This document shows, piece after piece, positions 32,892 through 42,247 of a DNA stretch of 64,000 nt (the stretch's first letter is position 1; each line of letters begins with the position of its first letter). Made by a program: the position numbers and the translations under genes. Below the pieces are notes generated by a model, which was not told the DNA's origin, ran no database searches, and saw nothing but the letters and a program-made list of their open reading frames with translations. Location of the stretch: assembly GCF_026242055.1 (NCBI RefSeq), contig NZ_JAPJDL010000017.1, positions 1 through 64,000 on the forward strand, read 5' to 3'. Source of the stretch: Lentzea sp. NEAU-D7 (GTDB lineage: Bacteria; Actinomycetota; Actinomycetes; Mycobacteriales; Pseudonocardiaceae).

Positions 32892-33302
32892 ATGACGAAG
32901 GCGCTGCCCTCCGTGTCACGCCCGGCCACCCCCGGTTTCGCGACCTTTGACGAGCCACATCACTCATTGCTTATCGATGGTGACGGTGAGCCTGATTTCG
33001 ATGCCATCCAAACGAGTGAGGATTTCCTCGCCCTGAAGCGCCGGGTGAAGCGTTTTATTCTCCCGGCGACGGTGGTGTTCCTCGCTTGGTACGTCACGTT
33101 CGTATTGCTTTCGGCTTACGCCGCCGAGTTCATGAGCACTCCGCTGTTCGGAACGGTGAACGTCGGCCTGACGATGGGATTTCTCCAGATCGTGACGACC
33201 GTCATCATCACAATGGCGTACTCGCGTTACTCCAAGCGGAAGCTCGATCCGCAGGTCGACAGGGTGCGTGCGCTCGTGGAAACCGATGAGGAGCTCGCGT
33301 GA
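32892..33302 (+). CDS. DUF485 membrane protein (symporter partner)
   Basis: The 136-residue protein has two membrane helices within the DUF485 segment (residues about 45-120: LKRRVKRFILPATVVFLAWYVTF and a second helix near TVNVGLTMGFLQIVTTVIITM). Like YjcH of E. coli it precedes an acetate-type sodium symporter gene and overlaps it (GTGA). Its exact role beside the transporter is unknown. The ATG at 32892 is the first after the promoter in this frame. Confidence 0.9.
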   Translation: MTKALPSVSRPATPGFATFDEPHHSLLIDGDGEPDFDAIQTSEDFLALKRRVKRFILPATVVFLAWYVTFVLLSAYAAEFMSTPLFGTVNVGLTMGFLQIVTTVIITMAYSRYSKRKLDPQVDRVRALVETDEELA

Positions 33303-34876
33303 CCGGGGCGAACACCGCGATCAACCTGTCCGTCTTCGGCGTCTTCGTGCTGCTGACGCTCTACATCGTGTACCGGGCCTCGACGCGGAACGTGAGCGCG
33401 TCGGACTACTACGCGGCGGGCAGCAGTTTCACGGGCACGCAGAACGGCATCGCGCTCTCGGGCGACTTCCTGTCCGCGGCGTCGTTCCTGGGCATCTCCG
33501 GCGCGATCGCCGTGAACGGCTACGACGGCTTCATGTACTCGATCGGCTGGGTCGTCGCCTGGCTGATCGGTTTGATGCTGATCTCGGAACGGCTGCGCAA
33601 CACCGGCCGTTTCACCATGGGCGACGTCATGGCGTTCCGCATGCGCCAGCGGCCCGTGCGCGCGGCCGCGGCGAACTCGACCCTGGTCATCTCGCTCTTC
33701 TACATGATCGCCCAGATGGCGGGCGCCGGCGGCCTGATGGCGTTGCTGCTGGACGTGCACAGCAAGATCGGCCAGGCGATCATCATCGCGGTCGTCGGCA
33801 TCGTCATGGTGCTGTACGTGCTGGTCGGCGGCATGAAGGGCACCACGTGGGTGCAGATCATCAAGGCCGTGCTGCTGATCCTCACGGTGTCGCTGCTGAC
33901 GATCTTCCTGATCGGCAAGTTCGGCTTCGACTTCTCCTCAATGCTCGACCGCGCGACGCAGCGTTCGCCGCTGGGCGAGGCCGTCCTCTCGCCGGGTGTG
34001 AAGTACGGCGCGACGGACCTGTCGAAGATCGACTTCATCTCGCTGGCCCTGGCGCTCGTGCTGGGCACCGCGTCTCTCCCCCACGTGCTGATGCGCTTCT
34101 ACACGGTGCCGAACGCCCGTGAGGCGCGGAAGTCCGTCGTGTGGGCGACGTGGATGATGGCGATCTTCTACTCGTGCACCCTGGTCATCGGCTTCGGCGC
34201 GATGGCGCTGGTCGGCACCGACAAGATCACCAACGCTCCCGGCGGCGAGAACTCGGCCGCGCCGCTGCTGGCGTTCCAGGTCGGCGGCACGGTCCTGCTG
34301 GGCATCGTCTGCGCCGTGGCGTTCGCCACGATCCTCGCCGTGGTCGCGGGTCTGACGCTGACGGCGTCGGCCTCGTTCGCGCACGACGTCTACGCGAACG
34401 TGATCAAGCGGGGCGAGGCCGACCCGCGCGACGAGGTCCGCGTCGCGCGCATCACCGCCGTGTGCGTGGGCGTGCTGGCGATCGTCGGCGGCATCGCGGC
34501 CAACGGCCAGAACGTCGCCTTCCTGGTCGCCCTGGCGTTCGCGCTGGCCGCGTCCGCGAACCTGCCGACGCTGCTGTACTCGTTGTTCTGGAAGCGTTTC
34601 AACACGCGCGGCACGCTGTGGAGCATCTACGGCGGCCTCACGTCGTGCGTGCTGCTCATCGTCTTCTCGCCCGCGATCTCCGGCTCGAAGTCGTCGGTGT
34701 TCCCGGACGCCGACTTCGCGTTCTTCCCGCTGTCGAACCCCGGCATCGTGTCGATCCCGCTGTCGTTCCTGGCCGGGTTCCTGGGCACGGTCCTCGGTGG
34801 CGAGAAGGCGGACGCGGCCAAGCAGGCGGAGATGGAGGTGCGCGGCCTGACCGGCATCGGCTCAGGTCTGCGCTAG
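33299..34876 (+). CDS. Sodium:solute symporter, acetate/ActP-like
   Basis: The 525-residue protein has about 13 helices. It carries the marks of the solute:sodium symporter family, such as the ASDYYAAGSSFTGTQNGIALSGDFLSAASFLG region (residues 33-64) and the LPHVLMRFYTVPNAREARKS loop (about 259-278). With the DUF485 partner it resembles acetate or short monocarboxylate carriers. Substrate is inferred from context only. Its 3' end overlaps the convergent hydrolase gene by 15 bases. Confidence 0.9.
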   Translation: MTGANTAINLSVFGVFVLLTLYIVYRASTRNVSASDYYAAGSSFTGTQNGIALSGDFLSAASFLGISGAIAVNGYDGFMYSIGWVVAWLIGLMLISERLRNTGRFTMGDVMAFRMRQRPVRAAAANSTLVISLFYMIAQMAGAGGLMALLLDVHSKIGQAIIIAVVGIVMVLYVLVGGMKGTTWVQIIKAVLLILTVSLLTIFLIGKFGFDFSSMLDRATQRSPLGEAVLSPGVKYGATDLSKIDFISLALALVLGTASLPHVLMRFYTVPNAREARKSVVWATWMMAIFYSCTLVIGFGAMALVGTDKITNAPGGENSAAPLLAFQVGGTVLLGIVCAVAFATILAVVAGLTLTASASFAHDVYANVIKRGEADPRDEVRVARITAVCVGVLAIVGGIAANGQNVAFLVALAFALAASANLPTLLYSLFWKRFNTRGTLWSIYGGLTSCVLLIVFSPAISGSKSSVFPDADFAFFPLSNPGIVSIPLSFLAGFLGTVLGGEKADAAKQAEMEVRGLTGIGSGLR

Positions 34877-35647
34877 CAAGTCTTCCACCGCCTCGTTGAA
34901 GACGGTGGGGCGTTCCAGGTTCGGCATGTGGGCGGCACCGTCGACCACGACCAGCGTCGAACCCGGAACGCGCTCGCTCATGTACTCGGCCGCGCTGACC
35001 GGGGTGAACTCGTCGTCGCTGCCGACGATCACGAGCGTCGGCACGGTGATCGCGGTGAGCGTCTCGGTGTAGTCGGGCCGTTGCGCGCGGCCTCGCAACG
35101 CCGCCGCCGCGCCTTCCGGTGGCGCGTTGAGCATCAGCCCCGCGACGAACTCGCCGGCCTCGGGGTTGTGCGGTGCCACCATCTTCCACTTCACCTCGGT
35201 GGCGTAGCCGGACATGCCCTCGCGCAGCAGCCGGTCGGCCATGGCGTTGCGGTCGCGGCGCCCCTGCTCGGTCTCGGCCTGCGCGAACGTGTCGGCGAGA
35301 ACGAGGCCGCGCAGGCGCTCGGGGAACGTGCGCGCGAACTCCATGACGATCTGCCCGCCCATCGAGAGGCCGCCGAGCACGACCTTCTCGATGCCGAGGT
35401 GGTCGAGCAGGCCCGCGATGTCGGCCGCGAAGACGTCCAGCGGCGTGGTGCCGGGCACGACGGTGGTCTCGCCGTACCCGCGCAGGTCCGCCGCGACCAC
35501 ACGCCGGCCGCGGGTGCTGAAGTGCTCGACCTGCGGCCGCCACATCGTGCGGTCGAAGGGGTGGCCGTGCACCAGCACCAGCACGTCGTCGCCGGTGCCT
35601 TCGTCGTCGTAGCCGATCGTGATGCCGTTGACGTTCGCCGTGGTCAT
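34862..35647 (-). CDS. Alpha/beta-fold hydrolase
   Basis: The 261-residue protein has the nucleophile elbow GLSMGG (about residues 93-98), an oxyanion HGHP near 28 and a late catalytic histidine in GAAHMPNLERP. It resembles esterase or 3-oxoadipate enol-lactonase types, but the substrate is unknown. ATG start at 35647; no operon partner is clear, although the ATP-grasp gene lies 19 bases upstream in the same direction. Confidence 0.88.
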   Translation of the reverse strand: MTTANVNGITIGYDDEGTGDDVLVLVHGHPFDRTMWRPQVEHFSTRGRRVVAADLRGYGETTVVPGTTPLDVFAADIAGLLDHLGIEKVVLGGLSMGGQIVMEFARTFPERLRGLVLADTFAQAETEQGRRDRNAMADRLLREGMSGYATEVKWKMVAPHNPEAGEFVAGLMLNAPPEGAAAALRGRAQRPDYTETLTAITVPTLVIVGSDDEFTPVSAAEYMSERVPGSTLVVVDGAAHMPNLERPTVFNEAVEDLLAQT

Positions 35648-35666
35648 GATCCGACCGTAGCGCGAT

Positions 35667-36515
35667 CTACGAACGCGAGGCCGCTTCCTGGATCACCTTG
35701 CTGAACCGGGAGGCCGCATCGTCGGTCGCGAGCTTGAAGCCCAGCGACGGCTCGGTCAGCTCCAGTTCGAGCAGCAGCGGTTCCCCGCCGGGACCCTCGA
35801 CCACGTCCACGCGGGCGTAGAGGAAGTCGGCGCGCCGCAACGAGAGCAGGGCCGCGGCGACGTCGAGCACCTGCTCGGCGAGCGCGACCTGGCGCGGCGC
35901 GGGCTCGATGCCGCTCAGCCGCTCCTCGACGTAGAGCCCAGACTCGGACTCGGCGAGGCCCTGGGCCAGCATCGGTCCTTTATGGAACGAGTGGGAGTAC
36001 TCGCCCGCGAAGAACACCAGCGCCGTCTCGCCGTGGGCATCCACACTGGACTGGTACGGCTGCACCAGCGCGGTGGCGCCGAGGGCGTCCAGGTGTGCGC
36101 GGGCCGCGGCGTGGTCGGTGAACCGGCCGGCACCGCGCGAGCCCGCGCCGACCGCCGGCTTCACCACGAACTCGCCGTCCGGGAAGGCCGGCTCCTCCCC
36201 TGGCCGCACGACCGCGGTGGGCACGACGGGGACGCCGTGCGCGGCGAGCTCGGCCATGTACGACTTGTCGATGTTCCAGCGGACCACCGGCAGCGGGTTG
36301 GCGAGGGTGGGCACGCCCGCGCACCACGCCAGGAACTCGTCCAGGTGGTCCGGGTAGTCCCAGGTCGTGCGCAGGACGACGAGGTCGGCCTCGACCTCGC
36401 CGCCCCACGGCCGCCACTCGACGTCGACGCCGTCGCGCTGGAGGGCGGCGACGAGCGGCTCCTCGTCACCGTCTCCCAGGGGCAACCGGTCGCACGAGGC
36501 GAGCACGACCCTCAT
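35667..36515 (-). CDS. ATP-grasp enzyme (RimK-like)
   Basis: The 282-residue protein resembles small ATP-grasp ligases. Visible parts are an N-terminal DLVVLRTTWDYPDHLDEFLAW (residues 44-64), the ATP-binding FVVKPAVGAGSRGAGRF (about 117-133), and ARVDVVEGPGGEPLLLELELTEPSLG near 240-265, which holds the metal-binding acidic residues. Such enzymes join a carboxylate to an amine; the substrate is unknown. The ATG overlaps the stop of the small gene upstream (ATGA), so both are cotranscribed. Confidence 0.85.
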   Translation of the reverse strand: MRVVLASCDRLPLGDGDEEPLVAALQRDGVDVEWRPWGGEVEADLVVLRTTWDYPDHLDEFLAWCAGVPTLANPLPVVRWNIDKSYMAELAAHGVPVVPTAVVRPGEEPAFPDGEFVVKPAVGAGSRGAGRFTDHAAARAHLDALGATALVQPYQSSVDAHGETALVFFAGEYSHSFHKGPMLAQGLAESESGLYVEERLSGIEPAPRQVALAEQVLDVAAALLSLRRADFLYARVDVVEGPGGEPLLLELELTEPSLGFKLATDDAASRFSKVIQEAASRS

Positions 36516-36802
36516 GACTGCATCGTGGCCATCTTGCGGCGGTGGGCGGGGCCGATCTTGGTGGCGGCGGTGGTCTCGCGGTCCCATTCGGCCTGCTCGA
36601 CGCCGTCCGCGGCCTCGACGGCCTTGGTGGCGGACTCGACGTCCTTCACCATCACGTCGCCCATGGCGCCGTCCGCGCCGACCAGCACGATCCGCGCGCC
36701 TGCCCGGCCGATCGGTTCGACGACGGCCCTGACCGGCGTGTCCGCCTTACCGTGGGCCTTCACGAACTCGGCGATGCGCTTCTGAGTGGTGTGATCAGAC
36801 AT
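36512..36802 (-). CDS. Conserved small protein of unknown function
   Basis: This 96-residue soluble protein begins MSDHTTQKRIAEFVKAHGKA and ends in a basic stretch (IGPAHRRKMATMQS). I do not recognise a characterised family. It is coupled to the ATP-grasp gene by an ATGA overlap and is divergent from the DUF885 gene (36-base gap between start codons). The frame continues upstream but that part is antisense to the DUF885 gene. Confidence 0.7.
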   Translation of the reverse strand: MSDHTTQKRIAEFVKAHGKADTPVRAVVEPIGRAGARIVLVGADGAMGDVMVKDVESATKAVEAADGVEQAEWDRETTAATKIGPAHRRKMATMQS

Positions 36803-36838
36803 CCCCACACTGTAAAACCAGCGGGTAGCTTCGGTCGG

Positions 36839-38425
36839 GTGACCACCGACACGCTCACGTCGTTCCTCTCGTGGTACTTCGACCGCCACCCCGCGCACGC
36901 CGCCGGAGCCGGTTCGCTGGAGCACTGCTCGACCTTCGGGGACCTCTCCGCGGCGGCGTTCGAGCAGCGGGCTCGCGAGAGGGAGACCTGGCTGGCACGG
37001 CTGGAGGCGTCGCCGGAGTCGGTCGACCGCGACCTCGCCGTGTCGGTGCTGCGCGGGGCGTCGGCGATGGACGCGTGGCCGGGCTGGCGGCGGGATCCGC
37101 ACGAGTACACCGGGATGATCTTCTTCGGGCTGCTGGGGCCGTTCCTGCACGGGTTGATGCCCGAGGCCGAGCTCGTCGCGTCGACCGTCGCCAAGCTGCG
37201 CGAGGTGCCGTCGGTGCTCGCCGCCGCCGAGGCGAACCTCGACGCGTCGCTGGCGTCGTCGCTGGTCGTGCTGCGCACGCTCGGCCAGGTGCGGACGGGG
37301 CGGGCGTTCCTGCTGGACCAGTTGCCGCGGCAGGTGTCGTCGCCGGGGCTGCGCGCGACGCTGGCCGAGGCCGCCGGGCCCGCGGCCGACGCGTTCGACC
37401 GGTACGCGGTGTTCCTGGAGGACCTCGCCGTGCGGGCGTCAGGCGACTGGCGGATGGGCGAGAAGCTCTACTCGGCCGTGTTGCAGGACAAGGAGTTGCT
37501 GGGCTACGGAGCACCGGAGCTGCACCAGCGCGGGCAGGACGCATACGCGGCGCTGGAGGCCGAGCTGGTCGAGCTGGCGGGATCGCCGGACTGGCGGGCG
37601 GTGATGAGCTCGCTGCAGGACGACCACCCGCCGACCCTGGAGGCGATGCGCGCCGAGTACGAGGCGGAGACCTCGCGGGCACGCGCCGCGCTGGTCGAGC
37701 ACTCGCTGGTGACGATGCCCGAGGGCGAGGAGTGCCAGGTGGTCGCGTCGCCGGCGTTCCAGCGGGCGGTCATGTCGGTCGCGAGCTACCTCGGGCCGCC
37801 GGCGCTGACCTCGAAGCGGACCGGCTTCTTCTTCGTGCCGTTCACCCCCGACGGCGCGACCGACGAGCAGATCACGCAGCGCCTGCGCACCAACTCGCGC
37901 TCGCAGCTGCCGACGATCTCCGTGCACGAGGCGTACCCCGGCCACCACTGGCACTCGGCGTGGCTCGCGGCGCAGGGCCCGGCGCACCCGCTGCGCAAGG
38001 TGTTCCGGACGTCGTACTTCTCCGAGGGCTGGGCGCTGTACTCGGAGAAGCTGCTGCGCTCCGTCGGGTACTACACGACTCGGGGCGCTCTGATGAGCCA
38101 CGTCGAGGCGCGGCTGTTCCGGGCGGCGCGGATGATCGTCGACACGGCGTTGCACTGCGGCGACATGACTCCCGGCGAGGCCGAGGCGTTCATGGTGGCG
38201 CGCACCGCCCTGACGCCGGGCACGGCGGCCGGCGAGGTGAAGCGGTACTGCGCGTGGCCGACGCAGGCGCCGTCGTACCTGACCGGCGCGCTGGAGATCG
38301 ACCTGATCCGCGACGAGTACCTGGCCGCGGGACTCGGCTCGTTGCGGGACTTCCACGACCGGATCGCGGGGTCCGGCGCGCTGCCGCTGGGGCTCGCGCG
38401 CCGGGTCGCCCTCGGCGAGGACTAG
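36839..38425 (+). CDS. DUF885 family protein, putative metallo-hydrolase
   Basis: The 528-residue protein matches DUF885. The diagnostic HEAYPGHHW (about residues 362-370) resembles a zinc peptidase motif, followed by the YFSEGWALYSEKLL segment and a C-terminal AWPTQAPSYLTG. Relatives are thought to act as zinc-dependent carboxypeptidase-like enzymes. No signal peptide is visible, so it is likely cytoplasmic. The GTG at 36839 is chosen; upstream frame is antisense to the small gene. It overlaps the convergent GH128-like gene by four bases. Confidence 0.87.
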   Translation: MTTDTLTSFLSWYFDRHPAHAAGAGSLEHCSTFGDLSAAAFEQRARERETWLARLEASPESVDRDLAVSVLRGASAMDAWPGWRRDPHEYTGMIFFGLLGPFLHGLMPEAELVASTVAKLREVPSVLAAAEANLDASLASSLVVLRTLGQVRTGRAFLLDQLPRQVSSPGLRATLAEAAGPAADAFDRYAVFLEDLAVRASGDWRMGEKLYSAVLQDKELLGYGAPELHQRGQDAYAALEAELVELAGSPDWRAVMSSLQDDHPPTLEAMRAEYEAETSRARAALVEHSLVTMPEGEECQVVASPAFQRAVMSVASYLGPPALTSKRTGFFFVPFTPDGATDEQITQRLRTNSRSQLPTISVHEAYPGHHWHSAWLAAQGPAHPLRKVFRTSYFSEGWALYSEKLLRSVGYYTTRGALMSHVEARLFRAARMIVDTALHCGDMTPGEAEAFMVARTALTPGTAAGEVKRYCAWPTQAPSYLTGALEIDLIRDEYLAAGLGSLRDFHDRIAGSGALPLGLARRVALGED

Positions 38426-39210
38426 GCGGGCGCGTAGGCGCGGCCCGCCGCCGTCAGCGCCGTGCCGGTGGACAGACCGGTCGGGCTCGTCTTGGCGGAC
38501 AGCGTGAACCACGCATACCGTTCCACAAAGGACAGTCCGTTGAGCATCCTGGTCGACGCGGTGATGAACGCGGTCTGCTGCTGCTGGGTCGGGTAGACCG
38601 CGCGGCCGGAGCGCCAGTCGATCAACGCGTACTCGGTGAGCCAGATCGGCTTCTGGTAGCGGTTGTGGACGTTGCGCAGGTACGACTCCAGGTGCCCGGT
38701 CGCCTTGTCGGAGAAGTCCTGGCCGTACCAGTGCAGCGGGATGAAGTCGACGCGCAGGTTGCGCGCCTTCGCCCCCGCCATGAACCGGTCGAGCCAGCCG
38801 CCCGCGACGTCACCGCCGAACGCGACCCCCGGCGCGCCGAGCCTCAGGCCGGTGCTCTGCAGGCGCGGCCACAGGTCCAGCGCGCGTTCGACGGTCATGT
38901 TCGCCTGGCCCGCCATGTCGGGTTCGTTGAACCCCAGCAGCTGCCGGCCGTTGGCCTTCGCGTTGTTCAGCTCGGCGTCGGTGACGCTGGCCGCGCCCCA
39001 GATCATGGGGACGAACTCGGCGTTGCTCTGGATCCCGCGCCGGTCCGAGGCCCACGTGTAGTACCAGCGGGCGTCGAGCGCGGTCATGGCGGCGCCGGCC
39101 GGGCCGGGGTCGTCGGCGGCGTTCACGCCCTTCTTGGCGGACGCGGCGTGGGATGGAAGCGCTCCCACCAGTAGCAGCAATGCGATCAGCAGCAGGGATG
39201 TTTTTCGCAT
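38422..39210 (-). CDS. Secreted GH128-like (Asl1) glycoside hydrolase
   Basis: The 262-residue protein starts with a signal peptide (MRKTSLLLIALLLLVGALPSHA) and continues as a TIM-barrel glycosidase of the Asl1/GH128 type. The acid/base glutamate is in LLGFNEPD (about residues 91-98) and the nucleophile in WLTEYAL (near 200). Family members cut beta-1,3-glucans, so it may attack fungal or plant walls. It is not in an operon. Confidence 0.85.
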   Translation of the reverse strand: MRKTSLLLIALLLLVGALPSHAASAKKGVNAADDPGPAGAAMTALDARWYYTWASDRRGIQSNAEFVPMIWGAASVTDAELNNAKANGRQLLGFNEPDMAGQANMTVERALDLWPRLQSTGLRLGAPGVAFGGDVAGGWLDRFMAGAKARNLRVDFIPLHWYGQDFSDKATGHLESYLRNVHNRYQKPIWLTEYALIDWRSGRAVYPTQQQQTAFITASTRMLNGLSFVERYAWFTLSAKTSPTGLSTGTALTAAGRAYAPA

Positions 39211-39379
39211 GGACCGGTCCTACCAGGGGCGGGTGCTGCCTGTCGCCGTGGTGGTACCGCACGCGGGCGGGACGAGGCGGATGCCCTCATGCTGGACCGC
39301 GGTGGTTCCTGCTCGGCGGGAGCGGGAACATCGCGGTCGTGGCCCGGGTTGACCGGGTTGAGTCGATCAAGGAGGACAG

Positions 39380-40321
39380 ATGCCCAAGGCAGTGGTGGTG
39401 CGTTCGGCCGGCGGCCCCGAGGTGCTGGAGCACACGGACGTGCCGCCGCCCGTGCCCGGTGACGGCGAGCTGCTGGTGAAGGTGAGCTGCGCGGGCGTCA
39501 ACTACATCGACACCTACCAGCGCAGCGGCCAGTACCCGCTGCCGTTGCCCACCACGCTGGGGCTCGAAGGCGCCGGCGAGGTCGTGACGAGCAACTCACC
39601 CGACTTCGCCGTGGGCGACAAGGTCGCGTGGATGGGCGTGCTGGGCAGCTACGCGTCCGAGGTCGTGGTGCCGGCGGCGTCGGCGGTGCGGGTGCCGGAC
39701 GGGCTGGACGTCGAACTGGCCGCGGCCTCGCTGCTGCAGGGCATCACCGCGCACTACCTGGTCCACTCGACGTACGTGGTGGAGGAAGGCGACCGGGTGC
39801 TGGTGCACGCGGCGGCCGGCGGCGTCGGCCTGCTGCTCACGCAGTGGGCGAAGTCGAAGGGGGCCACCGTGGTCGCGACGGTGTCGACCGACGAGAAGGA
39901 GGCGCTGGCCCGCGGGGCCGGGGCCGACCAGGTGCTGCGGTACGGGGACTTCGCCTCGCAGATCGAGAAGGTCGACGTCGTCTACGACGGGGTCGGCGCG
40001 GACACGTTCGACCAGTCGCTGGCGTCGCTGAAGCCGCGCGGCATGCTGGCGCTGTTCGGGGCCTCGTCCGGGCCGGTGCCGCCGGTCGACCCGCAGCGGC
40101 TCAACGCGGCCGGGTCCGTCTACCTGACGCGGCCGTCGACCGGGGCCTACCTGCTCGACCGCGCCGAGCTCGACTGGCGGGCGGGCGACCTGTTCTCCGC
40201 CATCACCTCCGGGGAGCTGAACATCCGGATCGGTGGCCGGTACAAGCTGGAGGAGGCGGCGCAGGCCCACACCGACCTGCAGTCGCGCCGGACGACCGGC
40301 AAGCTGCTCCTCCTGCCCTGA
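39380..40321 (+). CDS. qor: NADPH:quinone oxidoreductase (Qor-like, zinc-free MDR)
   Basis: The 313-residue protein belongs to the medium-chain dehydrogenase superfamily without zinc ligands. Marks are SCAGVNYIDTYQRSGQYP near 35-52, HAAAGGVGLLLTQWAK (cofactor motif about 145-160) and a C-terminal ALFGASSG. It reduces quinones with NADPH. The location between ctaA and ctaB agrees with Rv1454c. A good ribosome binding site (AAGGAGGACAG) precedes the ATG. Confidence 0.92.
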   Translation: MPKAVVVRSAGGPEVLEHTDVPPPVPGDGELLVKVSCAGVNYIDTYQRSGQYPLPLPTTLGLEGAGEVVTSNSPDFAVGDKVAWMGVLGSYASEVVVPAASAVRVPDGLDVELAAASLLQGITAHYLVHSTYVVEEGDRVLVHAAAGGVGLLLTQWAKSKGATVVATVSTDEKEALARGAGADQVLRYGDFASQIEKVDVVYDGVGADTFDQSLASLKPRGMLALFGASSGPVPPVDPQRLNAAGSVYLTRPSTGAYLLDRAELDWRAGDLFSAITSGELNIRIGGRYKLEEAAQAHTDLQSRRTTGKLLLLP

Positions 40322-40336
40322 GCACGAGAGAGACGC

Positions 40337-40364
40337 GACGGCCCCCGGTGCTCCGGGGGCCGTC
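40337..40364. terminator. Bidirectional terminator between qor and FKBP genes
   Basis: Twelve-base arms GACGGCCCCCGG and CCGGGGGCCGTC enclose a TGCT loop (40349-40352) in the 54-base gap between converging genes. A short T-rich stretch (CTTT) follows on the plus side. Confidence 0.82.
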
Positions 40365-40375
40365 CGCTTTCCGGG

Positions 40376-40906
40376 TCAGGCGGCGGGGGTGACCTTCACG
40401 CCGTCGATGACGAACACGAGCGTCTCGTTCGCCTTGATGCCCTGACCGCCCTTGCCGTAGCCCTTCTCCGGCGGCACGACCAGCAGGCGGCGGCCCTTCT
40501 CCTTGAGCCCGACGATGCCCTCGTTCCAGCCGTCGATGACCGGCGCCTGGCCGACGTTCTCGACGTCGAACGGCTTCTTGCCGAACGAGGTGTCGAGGAT
40601 CTTCTTGTCGGAGAAGGTCGTGAGCTGGTAGTCGACGGTGGCCGTCGTGCCCGCCTTCACCTCGGCGCCGGTGCCCACCACCAGGTCCTTGATGATGAGC
40701 TCGCCGGTGGGCTTGCAGCTCGGGATCTCGACCTTGGGCGCCGAACCGAACTCGCCGGTGACCTTGAAGTCGTCGGCCTTGCAGGGGTTCGTGGGCGCGG
40801 CGGCGGTCGGCGACGAACCGCCGGCCGAGGGCTGGGCCGACCCGGCGCACCCGGCGAGGCCGGTGGCCGCGAGCGCCACAGAAGCGATGAGCAGGACGTT
40901 ACGCAT
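40376..40906 (-). CDS. Lipoprotein FKBP-type peptidyl-prolyl isomerase
   Basis: The 176-residue protein has a lipobox (LAATGLAGC, cysteine at residue 20) after a short signal sequence, a Ser/Thr/Pro linker, and a C-terminal FKBP domain with a DTSFGKKPFDVENVGQAPVIDGWNEGIVGLKEKGRR core (about 108-143) and RRLLVVPPEKGYG. It should sit on the outer face of the membrane and help fold exported proteins. The ATG at 40906 fits the signal peptide; earlier starts do not. Confidence 0.92.
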   Translation of the reverse strand: MRNVLLIASVALAATGLAGCAGSAQPSAGGSSPTAAAPTNPCKADDFKVTGEFGSAPKVEIPSCKPTGELIIKDLVVGTGAEVKAGTTATVDYQLTTFSDKKILDTSFGKKPFDVENVGQAPVIDGWNEGIVGLKEKGRRLLVVPPEKGYGKGGQGIKANETLVFVIDGVKVTPAA

Positions 40907-41236
40907 GGTGGGTGAGCGTATTCGGACGGGTGTGAGCGGCGTGTAGCAACCCGCGCGGCCCTTCGGAGCACGACACAGGTCATGGGTGCATGTGGGTGGG
41001 GTGGTCCCCCTCATCCGACCCGTTCGGGGGTGGTGGCGACGGCGCGTCACCGAAGTGCACGAGTACGGGCCGGCGACTGCGCTCAAGGACGCTTATTCCG
41101 GCCGGGAATGTCGCACGAATAGCAGCTTCCTTATCTTTTGACCGACGCGTACAGTAACTCCTCGCACTTGACCGGACACCGAGCGCATTCGTCCGTTCGG
41201 GTAGCGGCCAATCCGGTGATCCAGGAGGTGGCACAC

Positions 41237-42241
41237 GTGTCCGCGGAGGCCGGAGGCATCCGCAGCAACCTGATCCAGGAGTTGTTCTGGACTCGGACCG
41301 GGTTGCTCCTCCTCATACTCGTCGTGACGTCGGGTGCGTCGCTGGCCATTTCCAGTCAAATGGATTCCGGTGCACCGAGAAACCTGCTGACGGCACTGGG
41401 CACGGGCACGCTCATTTCGGCGGTGGTGAGCTTCACGCAAACGCTGATCACGTCGAAAGCGGCGCAGAAGGCACTGCTGGCCCCGGTCATCGAGGAGAGC
41501 CGCAAGGCGCTCAAAGAGCTCACCCAGGAGTACCGCGCACTCGACCGGGAGTTCTTCCCCAGTCACGTGTTCGAACCGACGGCCAGGCCGGACCCGGTGT
41601 TCAACCAGCTCATGATGCAGGACCTGGAACGGACGCGGCTGTACTGCTTCCGCGGGTTCGCCGGCCGGTACGCGGCGGGCAGGGTGCTGCTCAGCCAGAC
41701 GGAGTGCGAGCTCAGGGCCGTGCTGGCCGACCCGCGCGACGACAACGCGATCAGCGGGCGGGCGCGGTACCTGCTGCGCAACGAGGGCGCGGACGGCGAC
41801 TACGACGAGATCCAGGCACGGCTCAAGGAGCAGATCGGGATCGGGCTCGTCGGGCTCTACGCGGCGCGCAGCCGGTGCACGAGAATCGACGTCACCATCG
41901 TTTCGGATCCGCCGCTCGACCGGCTCGAGTTGTTCGACGACTCCGCGTGGCTCACGCTCTACAGCAACACCGCGGGAGTGCTCAGGCCGTATCCGCGCAC
42001 GCTCAGGTTCACCGAGAGTTCGTTCCTGTACGCGATGGAACGCGCGGAGTTCCTGCGCATCAGCAATTCCAAGGCCGGCTACCACTTCGCCATCACGCCA
42101 GCGACGACGCGAAACGACTTCATGGCGCTGTTCGAGAAGATCACCGGCGAGACACTCACCCAGGACGGGTTCACGGAACTCGAAGGCAAGTTCCACGAAT
42201 TCCGTCGCGAATTCTCCGCATCTGCTCAGTTGAGGAGCTGA
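41237..42241 (+). CDS. Two-helix membrane protein of unknown function
   Basis: The 334-residue product has two membrane helices near its N-terminus (about 18-37 and 49-68) and a long soluble C-terminal part with the recurring pattern YCFRGFAGRYAAGRVLLSQ...ISGRARYLLRN...YSNTAGVLRPYPRTLRF. I recognise no family. The GTG at 41237 is preferred because AGGAGG lies eight bases before it; the first in-frame start is a TTG at 41138. It is followed after six bases by the cupin-like gene and then by the HD gene, so the three may act together. The 330-base region before it, up to the FKBP gene, holds divergent promoters at most; a small palindrome (ATTCC/GGAAT, 41095-41109) is the only pattern I saw. 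GC is slightly lower than nearby. Confidence 0.7.
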   Translation: MSAEAGGIRSNLIQELFWTRTGLLLLILVVTSGASLAISSQMDSGAPRNLLTALGTGTLISAVVSFTQTLITSKAAQKALLAPVIEESRKALKELTQEYRALDREFFPSHVFEPTARPDPVFNQLMMQDLERTRLYCFRGFAGRYAAGRVLLSQTECELRAVLADPRDDNAISGRARYLLRNEGADGDYDEIQARLKEQIGIGLVGLYAARSRCTRIDVTIVSDPPLDRLELFDDSAWLTLYSNTAGVLRPYPRTLRFTESSFLYAMERAEFLRISNSKAGYHFAITPATTRNDFMALFEKITGETLTQDGFTELEGKFHEFRREFSASAQLRS

Positions 42242-42247
42242 TCGATC

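Noticed and set aside
36871..39174. 767-codon frame across the DUF885 and GH128-like genes
   Set aside because: Low-complexity Arg/Gly/Ala composition and overlap with two convincing genes.
41093..42196. Minus-strand 367-codon frame opposite the membrane protein
   Set aside because: The plus strand has a ribosome binding site, membrane helices and better codon use.
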